A stretch of DNA of 64,000 nucleotides from Paramacrobiotus metropolitanus (Eukaryota; Tardigrada; Eutardigrada; Parachela; Macrobiotidae): assembly GCF_019649055.1 (NCBI RefSeq), contig NW_026570322.1:124001-188000 (forward strand), in the 5' to 3' direction. Positions within the stretch are counted from its first letter, which is position 1, and every line of letters begins with the position of its first letter. This document shows, in pieces, positions 47,911 to 59,845 of the stretch. Position numbers and translations under genes: made by a program. Below the pieces are notes generated by a model that did no database searches, was not told where the DNA came from, and saw only the letters and a program-made list of their open reading frames with translations.

Positions 47911-50298
47911 TTGACAAGTGGGCTGAGCAGTCGAACGCTTTGGCTAAATCAATTCAGCGTCGTTTGTATTGTCCGGTTTTGATGACTGAAAATGCGAGCC
48001 AACAGGCTTCGAAAATTGTATAAAGGATGATTTAAACTGCTGATTGCTACGAAGTTGGGCTGAGCTATTGATCGATTTTTTTACACCAATCACCAATCTG
48101 GTATACGTACTCGAAAGACTAAATGCTGTACAACATATTCACGTTTTACTACCGTGTTAACTCGAAAAGTATACGTACAGACGTATTCGAAAATTACACT
48201 ACCATGTTACCTCGAAAAGTTACATGTACAGCGAGCCAATCAGTAGATTTTGTATTAAGCGACGTAAAGTTAGTCAAACGATGATGCCCTTGAATGTCAA
48301 CCTGAGTTAACAAACATTAGCGGAATAGCGTAACGGGAGAACTGAAACGGGAAAGCAAAGGGCATTTCCGCTGCTCCGCCGGAGTGTTTTATGTCTGTTA
48401 GTTTATCGACGTACTGTGTCTGTTTAACGGCACATTTCGATGGTCATGCGCATTTGTTACTTCCGCCGGTATCTGCTTTCTGATAACGTCAGAGCATTTT
48501 TTGTGGTACGATTGTTTGAATGCTTCGTAAGCACCTGCGTGAATCTGCGTAGACGGTTGGAACAAGCACTTCCGGAAAGCATAAGTGCAAAGCGGGGAAA
48601 ATTAAACACAAGATAAGCTTTGCGCAGTTATAATGCTCAAAATATCATTTATTATCTGTAGTGAAAGAAAAATCAATACACCCCACATTACACAGGAATG
48701 TAAAGATCGCTAGCGATTCCCGAAAACTAATCCAGTAATTAATTTTGCGGGTCAAGTTGTTAATAAATGTTTTTACTGCTAAAAGCAAGGAACACTCTAA
48801 TCAACATTTAAATCGTAAGGCAACCCAGTATTTTGTATAGTAGGATATGTTTTTTTATGGCGTTCTCAATCCGCGATAACCATGGTGATTAACTGATAAG
48901 TCGATAGAACAAAGGTTTATAAATTCATAATGTGTTTTTCGAGCCATTGCGGTGCTAATTATTTAATCTTTTAGTAATTATAGCGGCCTCTGTGGTATCG
49001 ATTTTTCAGCTTCTAGATAAATACGTCCTTACTAAACTAAAAAAGGGAGATTCATTGACATGTACAATGTACATATGGTACTAGAACATGACTGCATAAA
49101 AACTGCATTACAATAAACTGTATGTGTATTACTACAACGTACTTCGAGATAAAAACTGAATTTGTGGGAAGCTAATTGTCGATGTTCCTGCAGCATGTCG
49201 GCCATTTGTGTCGATTATCGATCTCTTACAAAATGAGTAGGCACAGACGAGTATTGTACGTACAGAACTATGCATATGGATGGGATAACAATAATAATAA
49301 TAATGAAGTTTATTGTCTTTGCAGCGGAGCGGTTGCCCTCTTTAGACTCCAGACAGCAATGAACAGGTCGAGAGAACACATGCAGGAAATAACCATCATC
49401 TCAGCGGTTTAACATTAAAAATCGTAAAAACAAGAAGATTATTATGACACCATGCAAAGAGAACAAAACAACAAGCGTTAACATATGAAACGGCACGCAG
49501 GGGTGTTGCTTAGTAGTTAGTACTCGGTACGGTTGCGATACGTTAATGCTATTATAGAAAAAGGGAGGGAGGCGACCGCGCTGGGGTCGATGCATAAAAC
49601 CAAAACCCACAAACATTAGTTGTTAAATCACAAATTTTCGAAAAATTTTCAAAATAAAAATCGTGGTAAAAGGAAAGCAAGGACACTTACGCACGTAATC
49701 GCCTTTTAGTGTGATTTCAACTGTGTCGCAATCGTGGTATAGCAGGTGGTGGTAGACGGAATAACGAAACACGATAAGCATAAACACACACATTTTTTCA
49801 TTGCCGTTTTTTAAACTGACGGCAACATTTCCCATTCTACAGTTTTCAGTGCTGCGGTGAAGGATTCCAGGGTGGCGTAGACGATAAGTTTCAGGGTTAT
49901 TTCAATTCCACGCGGCTGTGAGGTGGCAGAGATATGACGAATCTTGGACTGCGGTCACCGTCTTTCCCCATAAGGTCGTCGGAGCCGGTCTGATGGGGCA
50001 TGGATAATCCCTCATGCACTGGGCAAATCTGGTGTTGTCTGAAACAGACTCAAGCGCAGCAGCCGACGTTTTCGTATTTTGGCTGTTATACGGAAGTACC
50101 CGTACAGTTTATTCCCCAAAGGGTCATAACGCGAAACACCAATTTGTAAAGAAACACAACCGGTTTTCCAAAAGGCGCAAATGCAGGTTATCCACAGACC
50201 GAACAAATACGGGAGGGAATGCGTTGTAATACGGGAGAGCAAATACTTTATCTAAAACGGCATAAGGATGTACTCGTAATATATAATATTTTGTTGCA
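47911..50298. repeat. duplicated module without intact genes
   Basis: 47911-48630 matches 26542-27553. 48635-49015 matches 55380-55770 directly and 30770-31150 inverted. 49015-49230 matches about 55790-55985. From there to 50220 the sequence is not clearly shared and shows no gene. 50220-50298 resumes homology to about 43320-43388, just upstream of the third astacin exon. Confidence 0.6.
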
Positions 50299-50990
50299 GA
50301 AACCCAGGGAGCGGCTAATTCAGTCGACGGTGCGTCTTCATTTTGGCTAAACAACACTATACCTTACCAGTTTTCACGAAAATCTTTATATAAACAACTT
50401 TTCGCGTGGCTGACGATATTTATTTTTGCTTGATCCTTCATAAATAGTTAACCAAAGGAGGATTGAGGAGAAACAAATCAAATAAAAAAGCACCGGTCTT
50501 ATATTTACCAGCTGCAAGCGATATCCAGATGATACAGGAATCCATGAACATCATAAGCCGCTTGACGGGCAACTGTGTGAAATTCGTGGAGCGCTCGACC
50601 GAGAATGACTTTATTACTTTCCAAAAAGGTCTGTATCACGTATTAATTTTGATATGTCTGTCGTTCATTGCTAAAATACACATCATGAGCTTACATGTGT
50701 CTGTCGGGTATTGGACGGGTTGGCCGCCGGCAGACCATATCGATATCCAACGCGTGTCTTAAGCACCACGGTGACGTCCAGCAGGAGATTATGCACACCC
50801 TGGAGTTTATACACGAACAGTCGCGACAGGACCGGGATAACTACGTCATCATTAACTGGCGGGCGGTATTACGGTTTTTTCAAAGATATTTTTGGAAACT
50901 GCAATTTTTGCAGGTGAACGCGGCCAATTTGAGAAGTATAAAGCGAGAAACACATACGGATTGCCGTATGATTACGAGCCTCTTTTTTAC
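50299..50990 (+). pseudogene. decayed third copy of astacin gene
   Basis: Aligns with exons 3-6 of the intact gene. Exon 3 is at about 50300-50388 (WL replaces WP in the mature N-terminus), exon 4 at about 50513-50633, exon 5 to about 50860, exon 6 from about 50914, breaking off right after the YDYE codons. In exon 5 the zinc motif reads QEIMHTLEFIH, losing the first His and the Gly. The exon-5 acceptor TTGCAG has become TTACAT. Exons 1-2, the Met-turn and ICK exons are missing. Confidence 0.8.
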
Positions 50991-51780
50991 CCTGGCCTCT
51001 TTGTAGTGCACAAGCCTTATGCACTGATTACTGAATATTAAAAATACCGCATTGAAAATTATTGTTAAATTCGAGCACTTACATATGTTAAGCAATAGTT
51101 TGCAGTTTGTGTTGGCAAATTAGTAATCAGTACCAATAATTTTAAACCAAAACTTATATTCAGTAATTACACGTATTATGCGTTCAGCTTCCACATGTAG
51201 TCCAGTGTTTACCGTTGTTCACTGAAACCCGCCTAAAGGGTTACCGAACACTGAAGAAAACGAGCATATTATGCACTTTATAATGTTATTGTAAGCAGTA
51301 GGAACTACTTACTATAGTGTGAGATCTACCTATAGTAAGTTCTTGGCAGTAGTTATCAAAACAGCTTAAATTGCAAGCACGGTCGCTCTGATTCACAGTT
51401 AAAGGCATTAATTCACAGCATTAAATAAACAACCAAAATTTGTATCCTCCCAACATCTTTAACACAGTCGTAGCGTTTCCCTTACTAACTAATAAACTAA
51501 AGGTTACGGTGCTGTGCTTACGGCAGCTTATGGTATCATGAAAGACTGTGCAATAGCAAAGATGCATTGAGATACCGAGACAAAATTATTTAATATTGAT
51601 TGCAAGCGTGTTATGAATTCACACATGGCGTTTAACAAATAACAGCTGCGTACAGCATATTGTTCACAGAGAAGCAGAAGCGTAAAATTGCGAAGCGGGC
51701 CGGGCCGTTACGGGCCGTTAAGCGCAAACTACATGGAGAATCCAAGCCTCCTGACAACGATTCCACTGGACATCTTGTTT
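50991..51780. other. intergenic region with inverted-repeat partner
   Basis: 51050-51295 is the reverse complement of 30505-30740. A small hairpin occurs near 51300-51345 (GAACTACTTACTATAG with CTATAGTAAGTTC). The remainder is 3' flank of the minus-strand four-TM gene. No gene. Confidence 0.5.
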
Positions 51781-54523
51781 CTACACCGTGATCTTCGTTT
51801 CGACGGATTCATAAGACGAAGGTAGCATGTTTCGCCCATCAGCGCGGACCAGCAGTTGCTGTTTTTCGTCGGTGGACGCCAGCTTAGGATCGTTGCAGAC
51901 GGGAGCATACTGCGCAACGGCATGGTATGTCACAAACATACTGGCGATCAGCATCACAAGCGATCCGAGCATGACCATCTCTGCTGTGCGATCAACCTGG
52001 ACAGCGTGTTGCATGGCGCCCCCCACGCCCAGTTTGGCGACGTCACATTGAAACAAGAACACGAAGAACCATGCAGAAATCATTATCAGCAGGTATACAC
52101 CGCAGATATGGCCAACACAGAGCATTTCACGATCGATGATGGATGTCACATCTCGGTGGCCACGACGTCTTTGCACCCAAGCCTCCACGAAACAGACGCC
52201 GGCTACCAGCTGCCCTAGGTACACAAAGATGGAGAAGGCAAAGGCCAGAGTCTGGATGACCGGAAAATGGTTACCCGCCGACAGTACCCCTGGAAAAACA
52301 TTTTTCGAATGTTGAAATTACACATATTTTATTGTCATGCGAACAAGTATTTATCGTTTTGCACGTGTTCTTCACGAATTTTCCGGACCAGACCACGTTA
52401 CTGTACCAACTGAACCATCAACTGACCAGTAATGTTTTGCGTTGGCTGAATTATTTTAGGAGGGAAAGTTTCACACTCTCATTTTGTACGAGTGCACTGT
52501 CCAAAACTTTATAGTTTTATCACTTTATGCTTTGCAAAGTAGTACGTCATCGAGATTTCGATGTGATTGGCACCGTGGCTGAATGATTGTATCACTTTAC
52601 TGTAAAGGCCCCACGAATATTACCTGCTGATAAAAATTAATAAAAATAATAAAAACAAATAAATATTGTCTGCCAATGTGGACCAGCGCTGCTCATTCGT
52701 GTTACCGTTCTATATATAAGAAGTTAAGTCAGGCCATCAGACAGGATTAGTACTCTAGGTTACTTATCGATGATATCGCAAACACATCGGTTACAATCAT
52801 GACCTTTATCACTTTGTACGACAGAACGTGCGGGGAATTAATAACGGAAATAGAATAGAGCCTGGTGTATGCGCAAATTAGATTACCTTCAACCGATTAA
52901 TTGTAAAACTGACAGATCGGATAAAAATGCCAAAAATGGAGTGGCCAACGGTCTCAAAGCGTCATAATCCATGACCTTGCTCCACCGAATAAGCGATATT
53001 GTACCTTTGTCGTTGTACAGCAATAGGGATAAAGGTAATAAATAACATTATGGCTGCGTGCACGGGTAAACACGGGTTTTGGCTGCGTGCACGGGTGATA
53101 TTTTTGGGTCCGCACGGGTGTTGGCTGCGTGCACGGAGTTTGGCAACGGGTGTTGGCTGCGGGCACGGGATTCCTACACGGGCGTTGGCTGCGTGCACGG
53201 GAAATTATTTAATTTAAATTTAATTGTATATTTTAGTTATGAATTTTTTACATAATTACTACTTATGAAAACCTACTCACTTGACCCACAATTTCTCAAC
53301 GAAAATACCTACCGCAAGTACTGCGAAATTTGATACTATGTACAAGTAAAGCCGCTTGAGGAAAGTACTACTATGTTACCAGTTAATATCTATACTTGTT
53401 AGTGCAGTATCATGAAGTACTTGAAAGTCACCGTAAGTAGAGTCGAATTAAGACGTGAGAATCTCTCAAGTGTTTTTTTCCATGAAGATTTTTGTATTAA
53501 TGTAATGCCATTCCTGTGTAATATAGCCACGTAAGAATTTCTGTAATACTGCCCATGCTACTGCGTTCCTTTTCGGGATGGATCCTGGAACGGCCACTTT
53601 TGAGCAGGGTCTGATGCGAAATGCGGAGAAACTTGTGACTTGGTAGCCGCTTATGAATCATGCAACCGACACCATTTCCACTTGCATCAAGCCGCGTAGA
53701 AAACCTCTGAATCGTAAAACGAAGTGAAATAGCCGTGCACACAGCTAACACCCGTGCGGATCCAAAAAGGTCACCCGTGCACACAGCCAACACCCGTGTC
53801 CGAACTCCGTGCGCGCAGACAACACCCGTGCAAGCACCCGTGCAAGCACCCGTGCACGCAGCCAACACCCGTGTTTCCCCGTGCACGCAGCATCGACCAA
53901 TAAATAAATGGAGATTGCTTACTAGTATTACCGATCAATTTAGAGGGCGAAACCGATTAAAACAATTCAGAGGCGGTATCATCAGAAGAATGTTAGTCGC
54001 AGCTATGACCTTTAGCGCCTTGTAGAAAAGGTATTGCGAACAGGAAATGGTTTGTACGCAAGTTAAATTAGAATCAAGCAATTATTCGCATCTTCGGCAC
54101 TGTGGCACGTCAACGAAATCTCGATTACCCTTTCTTGTAAAAAATATAAAACCATAAAATATATATTACGCGCTTTTGGCAAAGCGCGTAAAACAGTTTA
54201 ACGACCAGCAGAGTGCAATTGTTATAAATGGCTTATAAGCGAGGATTTAAACTGGATGGAATCCGGAAGATTAAATAATTAACCTAAAAGTAAATAGCGA
54301 AAGTAAAATAATTAACTTAAAATTCTCGAAAAACTTTCAGCTCTAGTGTCGGATAATGCTTACAGCTCGCCAGAGACAAGTAATGACATCAGAGTACATT
54401 TACACCCTGATTCTTACCGTAAAAGAGGTTGTAGCCATTGGCGGCGAAACCCGAAAAGGTCAACAGGAATTCCGTGATAGCAAGTGCCAGCAAACCGTTA
54501 GAATTTCCCGGCAGTTTTTCCAT
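51781..54523 (-). CDS. four-TM protein with PSSYESV tail, copy C
   Basis: Exon 1 is 54523-54418 and exon 2 is 52289-51781, phase 1, 204 residues. TM1 exon reads LLALAITEFLLTFSGFAANG and ends YNLFYG. Exon 2 has TM2 (LAFAFSIFVYLGQLVAGVCF), RGHRDVTSIIDRE, AKLGVGGAMQHAVQVDRTAE, TM4 and a tail ending LPSSYESVETKITV. It is a more diverged relative of the PPPSYESV pair; the first Pro of the PPxY-like motif and the Gln of TGQ are changed. The 2.1-kb intron contains a GC-rich inverted-repeat element. Pairing of exons rests on spacing, strand and phase. Confidence 0.7.
53046..53898. mobile_element. foldback element with 9-bp target duplication (853 bp)
   Basis: Flanked by AATAAATAA at 53037-53045 and 53899-53907. 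Arms at about 53050-53205 and 53735-53890 are inverted and each made of tandem units around GGCTGCGTGCACGGGTGTT. The sister module near 32912 lacks the insertion. Arm architecture and 9-bp duplication match the larger foldback element, but the arm units are unrelated. No coding frame recognised. Confidence 0.8.
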
Positions 54524-57239
54524 TTGACAATCGGGCTAAGCGGACTAACGTTTGGTCTAAACCAATCTAGTGTCGTTTGTACTGTCCGGTTTCAACGACT
54601 GGAAACGCGAGCGAATTGGTTTCAGAAATTCTTCAAAGGACGTTCTTGAACTGCAGGGCGAATGCTACAAACCTGTGCTCGATTGATCGCTTTCCTTAAC
54701 ACCAATCCGGTTTAAATACTCGAAAGATCAAGTGCAGTATAACGCATGCACGTTATATACCATTACGTCGAATAGTTATACCGTGTGTACAGCGAGCCAA
54801 CCAGTAGATTTTGTGTTAAGCGACATCACGACTCTGGAACAAATCGATCATTCGCAATAATGGTAAACAACTGTTATGAAACTGCGCCGTAGCTGTTGTG
54901 ATGTACAGTCTTCTGTCTACCTACGTCGACCTTTAATTTGAATCTAGAGCTAGTCATCGTCAAAATACGTATATCTATCTAGAGCTATATATCTATCTAG
55001 AAAATATATATATTTAGAGCTAGTCATCGCCCTTACACGTTATCCTGGGTTAACAAACATTAGCGGAAGCATTGCAACAGGACGACTGAAATGGGAAAGC
55101 AAAGATCATTTCCGCTTTTCCACCGGAGTGTTAGTTTATCGAAGTAATGCACCTGATTAGCGGCACATTTTGATGGCCTTGCGCATTTGATACTTCCGTC
55201 CGAGTGCAGGTAGGTGTTTTCAGATATTGTCAGAACATTTTTTGTGGTGTGATTGTTTGAAAGCTTCATAAAGACCTGGGTGAACTTGCGTAGATTGTAT
55301 GAACAAGCACTTCCGAAAAGAAAAGCATAAGATTAAAACGGGGAAAATTAAACACATAATACGCGCAACGCACTTATAACGCCCAAAATATCTTATAGTA
55401 CCGTACTGAAAGAAAAATCATTACAAACCATGTTACACGGAGATGTGGAGAACAATAACGATTCCCGAAAACCAATCCACTAATTAATTTTGCGGGCTAA
55501 ATTGCGAATAAATGCTTTTACTGCCGAAAGCTAGAAATACACTAATCAATACTTAAATCTCAAGAAGGGCTACCCAGTATTTTGTAGTGTGTGGGATTTT
55601 TTTCATGGCGTACTCAGTGCGCGATGACCAGGGCGATTAACTGAAACACCGATAGAACAAAGGCTAATGAAATCATAATGCCTTCTTCGCGCAGAGCATT
55701 AAGCCATTGCGGTGACAGTTATTTAATACTTTTAATAATTATACCGGCCTTTATGGTATCGTTTTCAGGTTGCGAATCAATATGTCTTTACGCTAAATAG
55801 AATGGTGGGTTCATTAACATGAATGATACTAGAACATGACTGCATAACAATGCATAACAATAAACTCTATGTGGATTGCTCTCGCCTACTACTGATTTCA
55901 AAATAAAAAATTATTTTGTAGGAAGCTAATTGCTGGTGTTCCTGCGGCATATCGGCCAGTTGCATCGATTATCGGTCTCTCCTTACAAACTGTACGAGTA
56001 TAGGCTCGGACCAGTACTTTTGTATTATAGATATAATGCACTTCGAATGGGAGCATGTTTTTTATTGGCTTCTGCTTCGTACCAACCAGCCGAATGGAAC
56101 GTGTAGCCTGTAAAAACGTACTGTTGCTTACTTGTTAGTTCCTGTCGGTAAATTATAAGCTGTAATTATAAGCTGTATGTTCCGTTTTTATTGATTTTAG
56201 ACCACCAGATACCGGCAGTCGGCGATGTGCGTAATTTTTCGCCAGTGTATTCACAACAAGGAAACGGAAGAGAAGGAATATGTATGAGGCGCTAATCTTT
56301 TACTAAAGTCTATAATAAAGATTGATAGATACTTCCTTTGAAGCCATTTGCAAACAATATAAACATGCGCTTCTCTGCTCGAACTCAGTGCTTGCTATGT
56401 GATGCGCACTGGCAGTGATCTTGCTCCACACTGTGTACTGATTAAATTTTTGAATTTTTAAACCGCGGTTGGACCGGCTGATTTGTATTTTTTTCATACC
56501 TCGTATTCTACGCCAACTGTGAAGTGGTTATTATCACAATCACACTGAAATTTCGTTACTTCTAATGCAATGTTTGCATTGAACCAATTATCAATACTAA
56601 TATAGATATAGAAGTACTTCTATAGAAATTAAACGAACTTAAATACGGTACTCGTTCTATACATAAACCATTGCCATAAATTCTATGGATGAACAAACTT
56701 TTATTGAACACAGAACACACCAAAGAGGAAAAACCTGTATTACTGAATAAAAGTTGCTTATTTTCTTCACATGCAAGTGAAACATTCTACTGTTTGGTCT
56801 TCTTTACTCCTAACAACATTACTACTCTGTTACTTTAATCCGGCAGCAGGTACTCGATAACATTTGAAATTTGCAAACTTTACATACTTACACGAGACAG
56901 AGCTGACAACGGTTAAAATCATTTAAATACAAACTTAATAAATTTTGATAGAGAGTATGTACTTCATTCGAACAATGCAATCAGTGATTTTGTGAAATTC
57001 TACGGAAACTGATACATATCCAGGCGTCGATACAGAGTGCATGAACCTAGGCTTGTAAAAGAAAGATGTTTACCGAAGCCCACACTTAGGTATATTATTA
57101 ATTCCTACAAGGCAAGATACGCCATGCTTTTGTGGAATATTAAAGGTGATGATTTCCGTAAAGATACGGTAGGGCAAATTTATCAGGGTAGCTAGGGATG
57201 CAAGTCGCACGAGGCCTCCAGTTTCACGATCCGGTTACA
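54524..57239. repeat. duplicated module right part and unannotated DNA
   Basis: 54524-56550 is collinear with 33501-36000 (without the solo LTR). A short TATCTATCTAGA/ATATATAT repeat lies at about 54960-55020. From 56550 to 57239 the sequence is AT-rich with parts resembling 39020-39180 and 39900-39965, and shows no gene. Confidence 0.55.
56049..56290 (+). pseudogene. relic of astacin-ICK exons 7 and 8 (copy C')
   Basis: Sister of the relic at 35467-35725. The exon-7 part keeps TTGGCTTCTGCTTCGT and CCGAATGGAACGTGTA; the exon-8 part (about 56202-56290) has lost a further internal stretch including the Cys-Cys codons. Not translatable as a knottin. Confidence 0.6.
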
Positions 57240-57823
57240 GTGAGCATCCAGCGTCTTGATTCAACGCCGTGGACTCCACTGCGACTTGTCGTTTTTTCTC
57301 CGTCCTTCATGTCGTTGTGCAGGTAGCAGCTGTATAAGGCGGTCAAGAATGCCACCGGCATACTAACGCCCGACACCACAATGAATTCCATCAATACTTT
57401 TTATCCGGGCAATAGCCAATTAACAGAACAACAAGCCTGCGCTGGTAGATACTAATTAAAAATTTCGAATTTAAAAATCCCATCATAACCAGATGTCCAC
57501 AAATGTCGGCCTAGAAAAAAACGTGAGAGACGGCGCCCCAGGCGCCCATTTTAGCGTAGAACACCTTGGCACGGTTAGCAAATTTGACGATCCCGGACGA
57601 GCCAAGATGCAAGAAAGATAAAGGAAGCAATAAACAAGAAAACGGACACCGCTCCTATGCGGATATGCACAAAAAACGGTAGGATCATGCTTTCCACGAG
57701 CTACAAGCATGCAGGCCACGATGAGACAGCCTCCGTTCACCAGCTGCAGTCCATACAGTGCGATGGAAATGATGAACGCCACAAACTGGAAGATGGAAAA
57801 CTCTCCACCCTGAATCAGCGCTC
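57240..57823 (-). pseudogene. broken four-TM gene, exon 2
   Basis: The acceptor at 57823 is followed by the family's GALI... start, TM2 (FVAFIISIALYGLQLVNGGC) and RGKHDPTVF. Downstream the frame is lost: the expected KMGAWGAVSHVF signature sits in another frame, near 57515-57550. A TM4-like segment (VSMPVAFLTALYSCYL) follows near 57330-57385 after an unrelated stretch. No first exon was found upstream. Frame loss plus missing exon 1 indicate a pseudogene. Confidence 0.65.
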
Positions 57824-58611
57824 CTAATAATTTTCACATACATTCGGTGATAATTACAACAGGTATTGCGTTTAATTCGTGGCATGTAACAAGTGATTAC
57901 TATTGCTACTAACGCTGTTTCATGTCTTGTTCGCCTGTTACATGTGTACCAGGTGCCATGGCGTTTCAATAGGTTGTTCTGGCGAAGGAGCTTGAGCGTA
58001 GTCCGCCCCAAAACCAGACTGGCTCTCTACTTTATCGCTTCCAGAGTTATAATTGTATTCCTAGTTCCAGTTCGCATAAGACTCAAGCAAAAAGGTAAAC
58101 ATATTTTGGTCACACCGACTCACACGTGGAATAGGCCAAAACCAAACCTTGGTCGCTCATATGAGATTACGGAAGTGCAGGGAAAACTTCGGGACCTTTC
58201 TTGAAATACAGAGCACCATAACAAGCCCGTATTATTGACTATAGACCATAATATTTGCCGAAGTGGCTATGCTATGGCAATATTAATTAACATATTTGCC
58301 TAGTGCGAGGTAAAGCATAACGAAGCATCTTCGCATACAAGTTTTCTTAAATGGACACATAAACAAGATCGTTAAACAAAAACGACAATATACGAGCATC
58401 TGAAAGCCGTTATATAAAGGTTATACACACCTTAGCATAATAAAACACACCACTATGTTAACAGTGCCATAATGAATTGTTTGGTTTACATTTTATAAAG
58501 CGATTCGACAGGACAGCGTTAATAACGGTAAACATTTAAAACGCTTTATAAAACTAGCCTATACTCATGCGCATCGCGCAAATCCATGCTCTCGTGCGCC
58601 CGTCATCTTGA
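57824..58611. other. intergenic region
   Basis: No four-TM first exon and no other gene recognised. Open frames at 57893-58204 (+) and 58011-57685 (-) lack support. Confidence 0.35.
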
Positions 58612-59845
58612 TTAAATGGCGTCGGGCAGAGTGCAGATTGTAGAGAAAAAGTCTTGACCTCGGGTTATAATTAGGACGTCCTTGTACGGTGCCGGTGTTA
58701 CATTCTCCGATTCCGACGAGCCAAAAAGCACTTCCTGATTTCTGACACATTCAAGTTCGTGGTAAACAACAGCACTACGCCAGCCCATAGACATTGCCAC
58801 AACTATAGCGCTGACTAGTAGAGCAATTGTTCCCAGCAAGACCAGCTGTCCGGCGAGGTCGACCTGGAACACGTGATGGATGGAACCCCATACGCCCAGT
58901 GACTTTACGAATGGCTCGGCGCGGAACGTGAACTGGGCGAGTCCGCTACCGATCAGTATCACGAGGTAGAATATGCAGCATACGACCAAGCAGGTGCAGC
59001 GTCCATCATGACCTTTTCCGAAGTCTGCCGGGTCTTGGTTGCCGCGAAAAACGCGTATACAACATACGGTGAGACAGCAGCCGTTAACCAATTGGAAACC
59101 GTACACTGGAATGGACAGGATGAACGCCAGGAACTGGGCGATAGGGAAACTGTTGACCACAAACAGCGCTCCTGAAAAAGGCGCAAAATCAGCTGCAATA
59201 TATCGCGATCTTCTGAAGAAATGAGAAATCAGTGAGTAGGAGCTACTGCTAGGATCACTTGATAGCTTTGCACGATACCGTGGTAGCGGCGCTGTCGATC
59301 AATACAAGCCGTTACATATGTAAAGGGTAAGGTATGTTTTCGATCAAGCGATGGAAATCATTGCGCTGTGCACATACAGTACAGTGTGGTTACAGGAAAA
59401 GAGTAAAGGCAGTGCTATATTATTTGCGCTTACACCTTGAGTCTGTGAGTGGATTTTGATTAGCGCTTTAGGTTAATCGAACAGTCGACTACAACTTCGC
59501 CATCCCTTTTTTTGTATCGCATCTTTTATATTTTTATTTTGCAAAGCTAATGCAAATCACATTAAATGAAATTACAACCAAAATCTGAAGGCATTCGGAA
59601 TTGCTAAAGACTGGAGAAACCAGTACTTCTTTCGGGACTACGGTAATTCAAAATTAAGTGTCGTCTTTTTTGCGCCTAAAACATTTCATTAATAAAAAAT
59701 ATAGTCAGTTTATTACTCGCTTCTTACCATAAAACAGGGAGTAGAGATTTGCGGAAAATCCCAGAACAGCCAACAGAATTTCCACGATGGAAAGAACAAA
59801 AAGAGTGCACCTATCTGTCACAAAACATCTTCGCAGTTCTAGCAT
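58612..59845 (-). CDS. four-TM protein with APYKDV motif and longer tail
   Basis: Exon 1 is 59845-59728 and exon 2 is 59171-58612, phase 1, 225 residues. TM1 reads LFVLSIVEILLAVLGFSANL and ends YSLFYG. Exon 2 has TM2 (FLAFILSIPVYGFQLVNGCC), RGNQDPADFGKG, TM3, SLGVWGSIHHVFQVDLAGQL, TM4 and a tail with APYKDV followed by about 20 extra residues. In relatives the protein stops right after the Pro-Tyr motif, so the extension may reflect loss of the original stop. Otherwise intact. Confidence 0.8.

Larger units (their letters stand above)
39990..49230. repeat. fullest copy of the segmental duplication
   Basis: Collinear with about 18590-27553. It contains, in order, a + four-TM gene, the intact astacin-ICK gene and a - four-TM gene. 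The other copy lacks about 2 kb here (43105-45097) and has gained the foldback element; this copy has gained the 768-bp TIR element. Confidence 0.85.

Noticed and set aside
53046-53205. Regularly repeated GTGCACGGGTGTTGGCTGC units, CRISPR-like at first glance
   Set aside because: Units are near-contiguous with no unique spacers, the same array occurs inverted at 53735-53890, and the host genome is eukaryotic. Foldback arms explain it.
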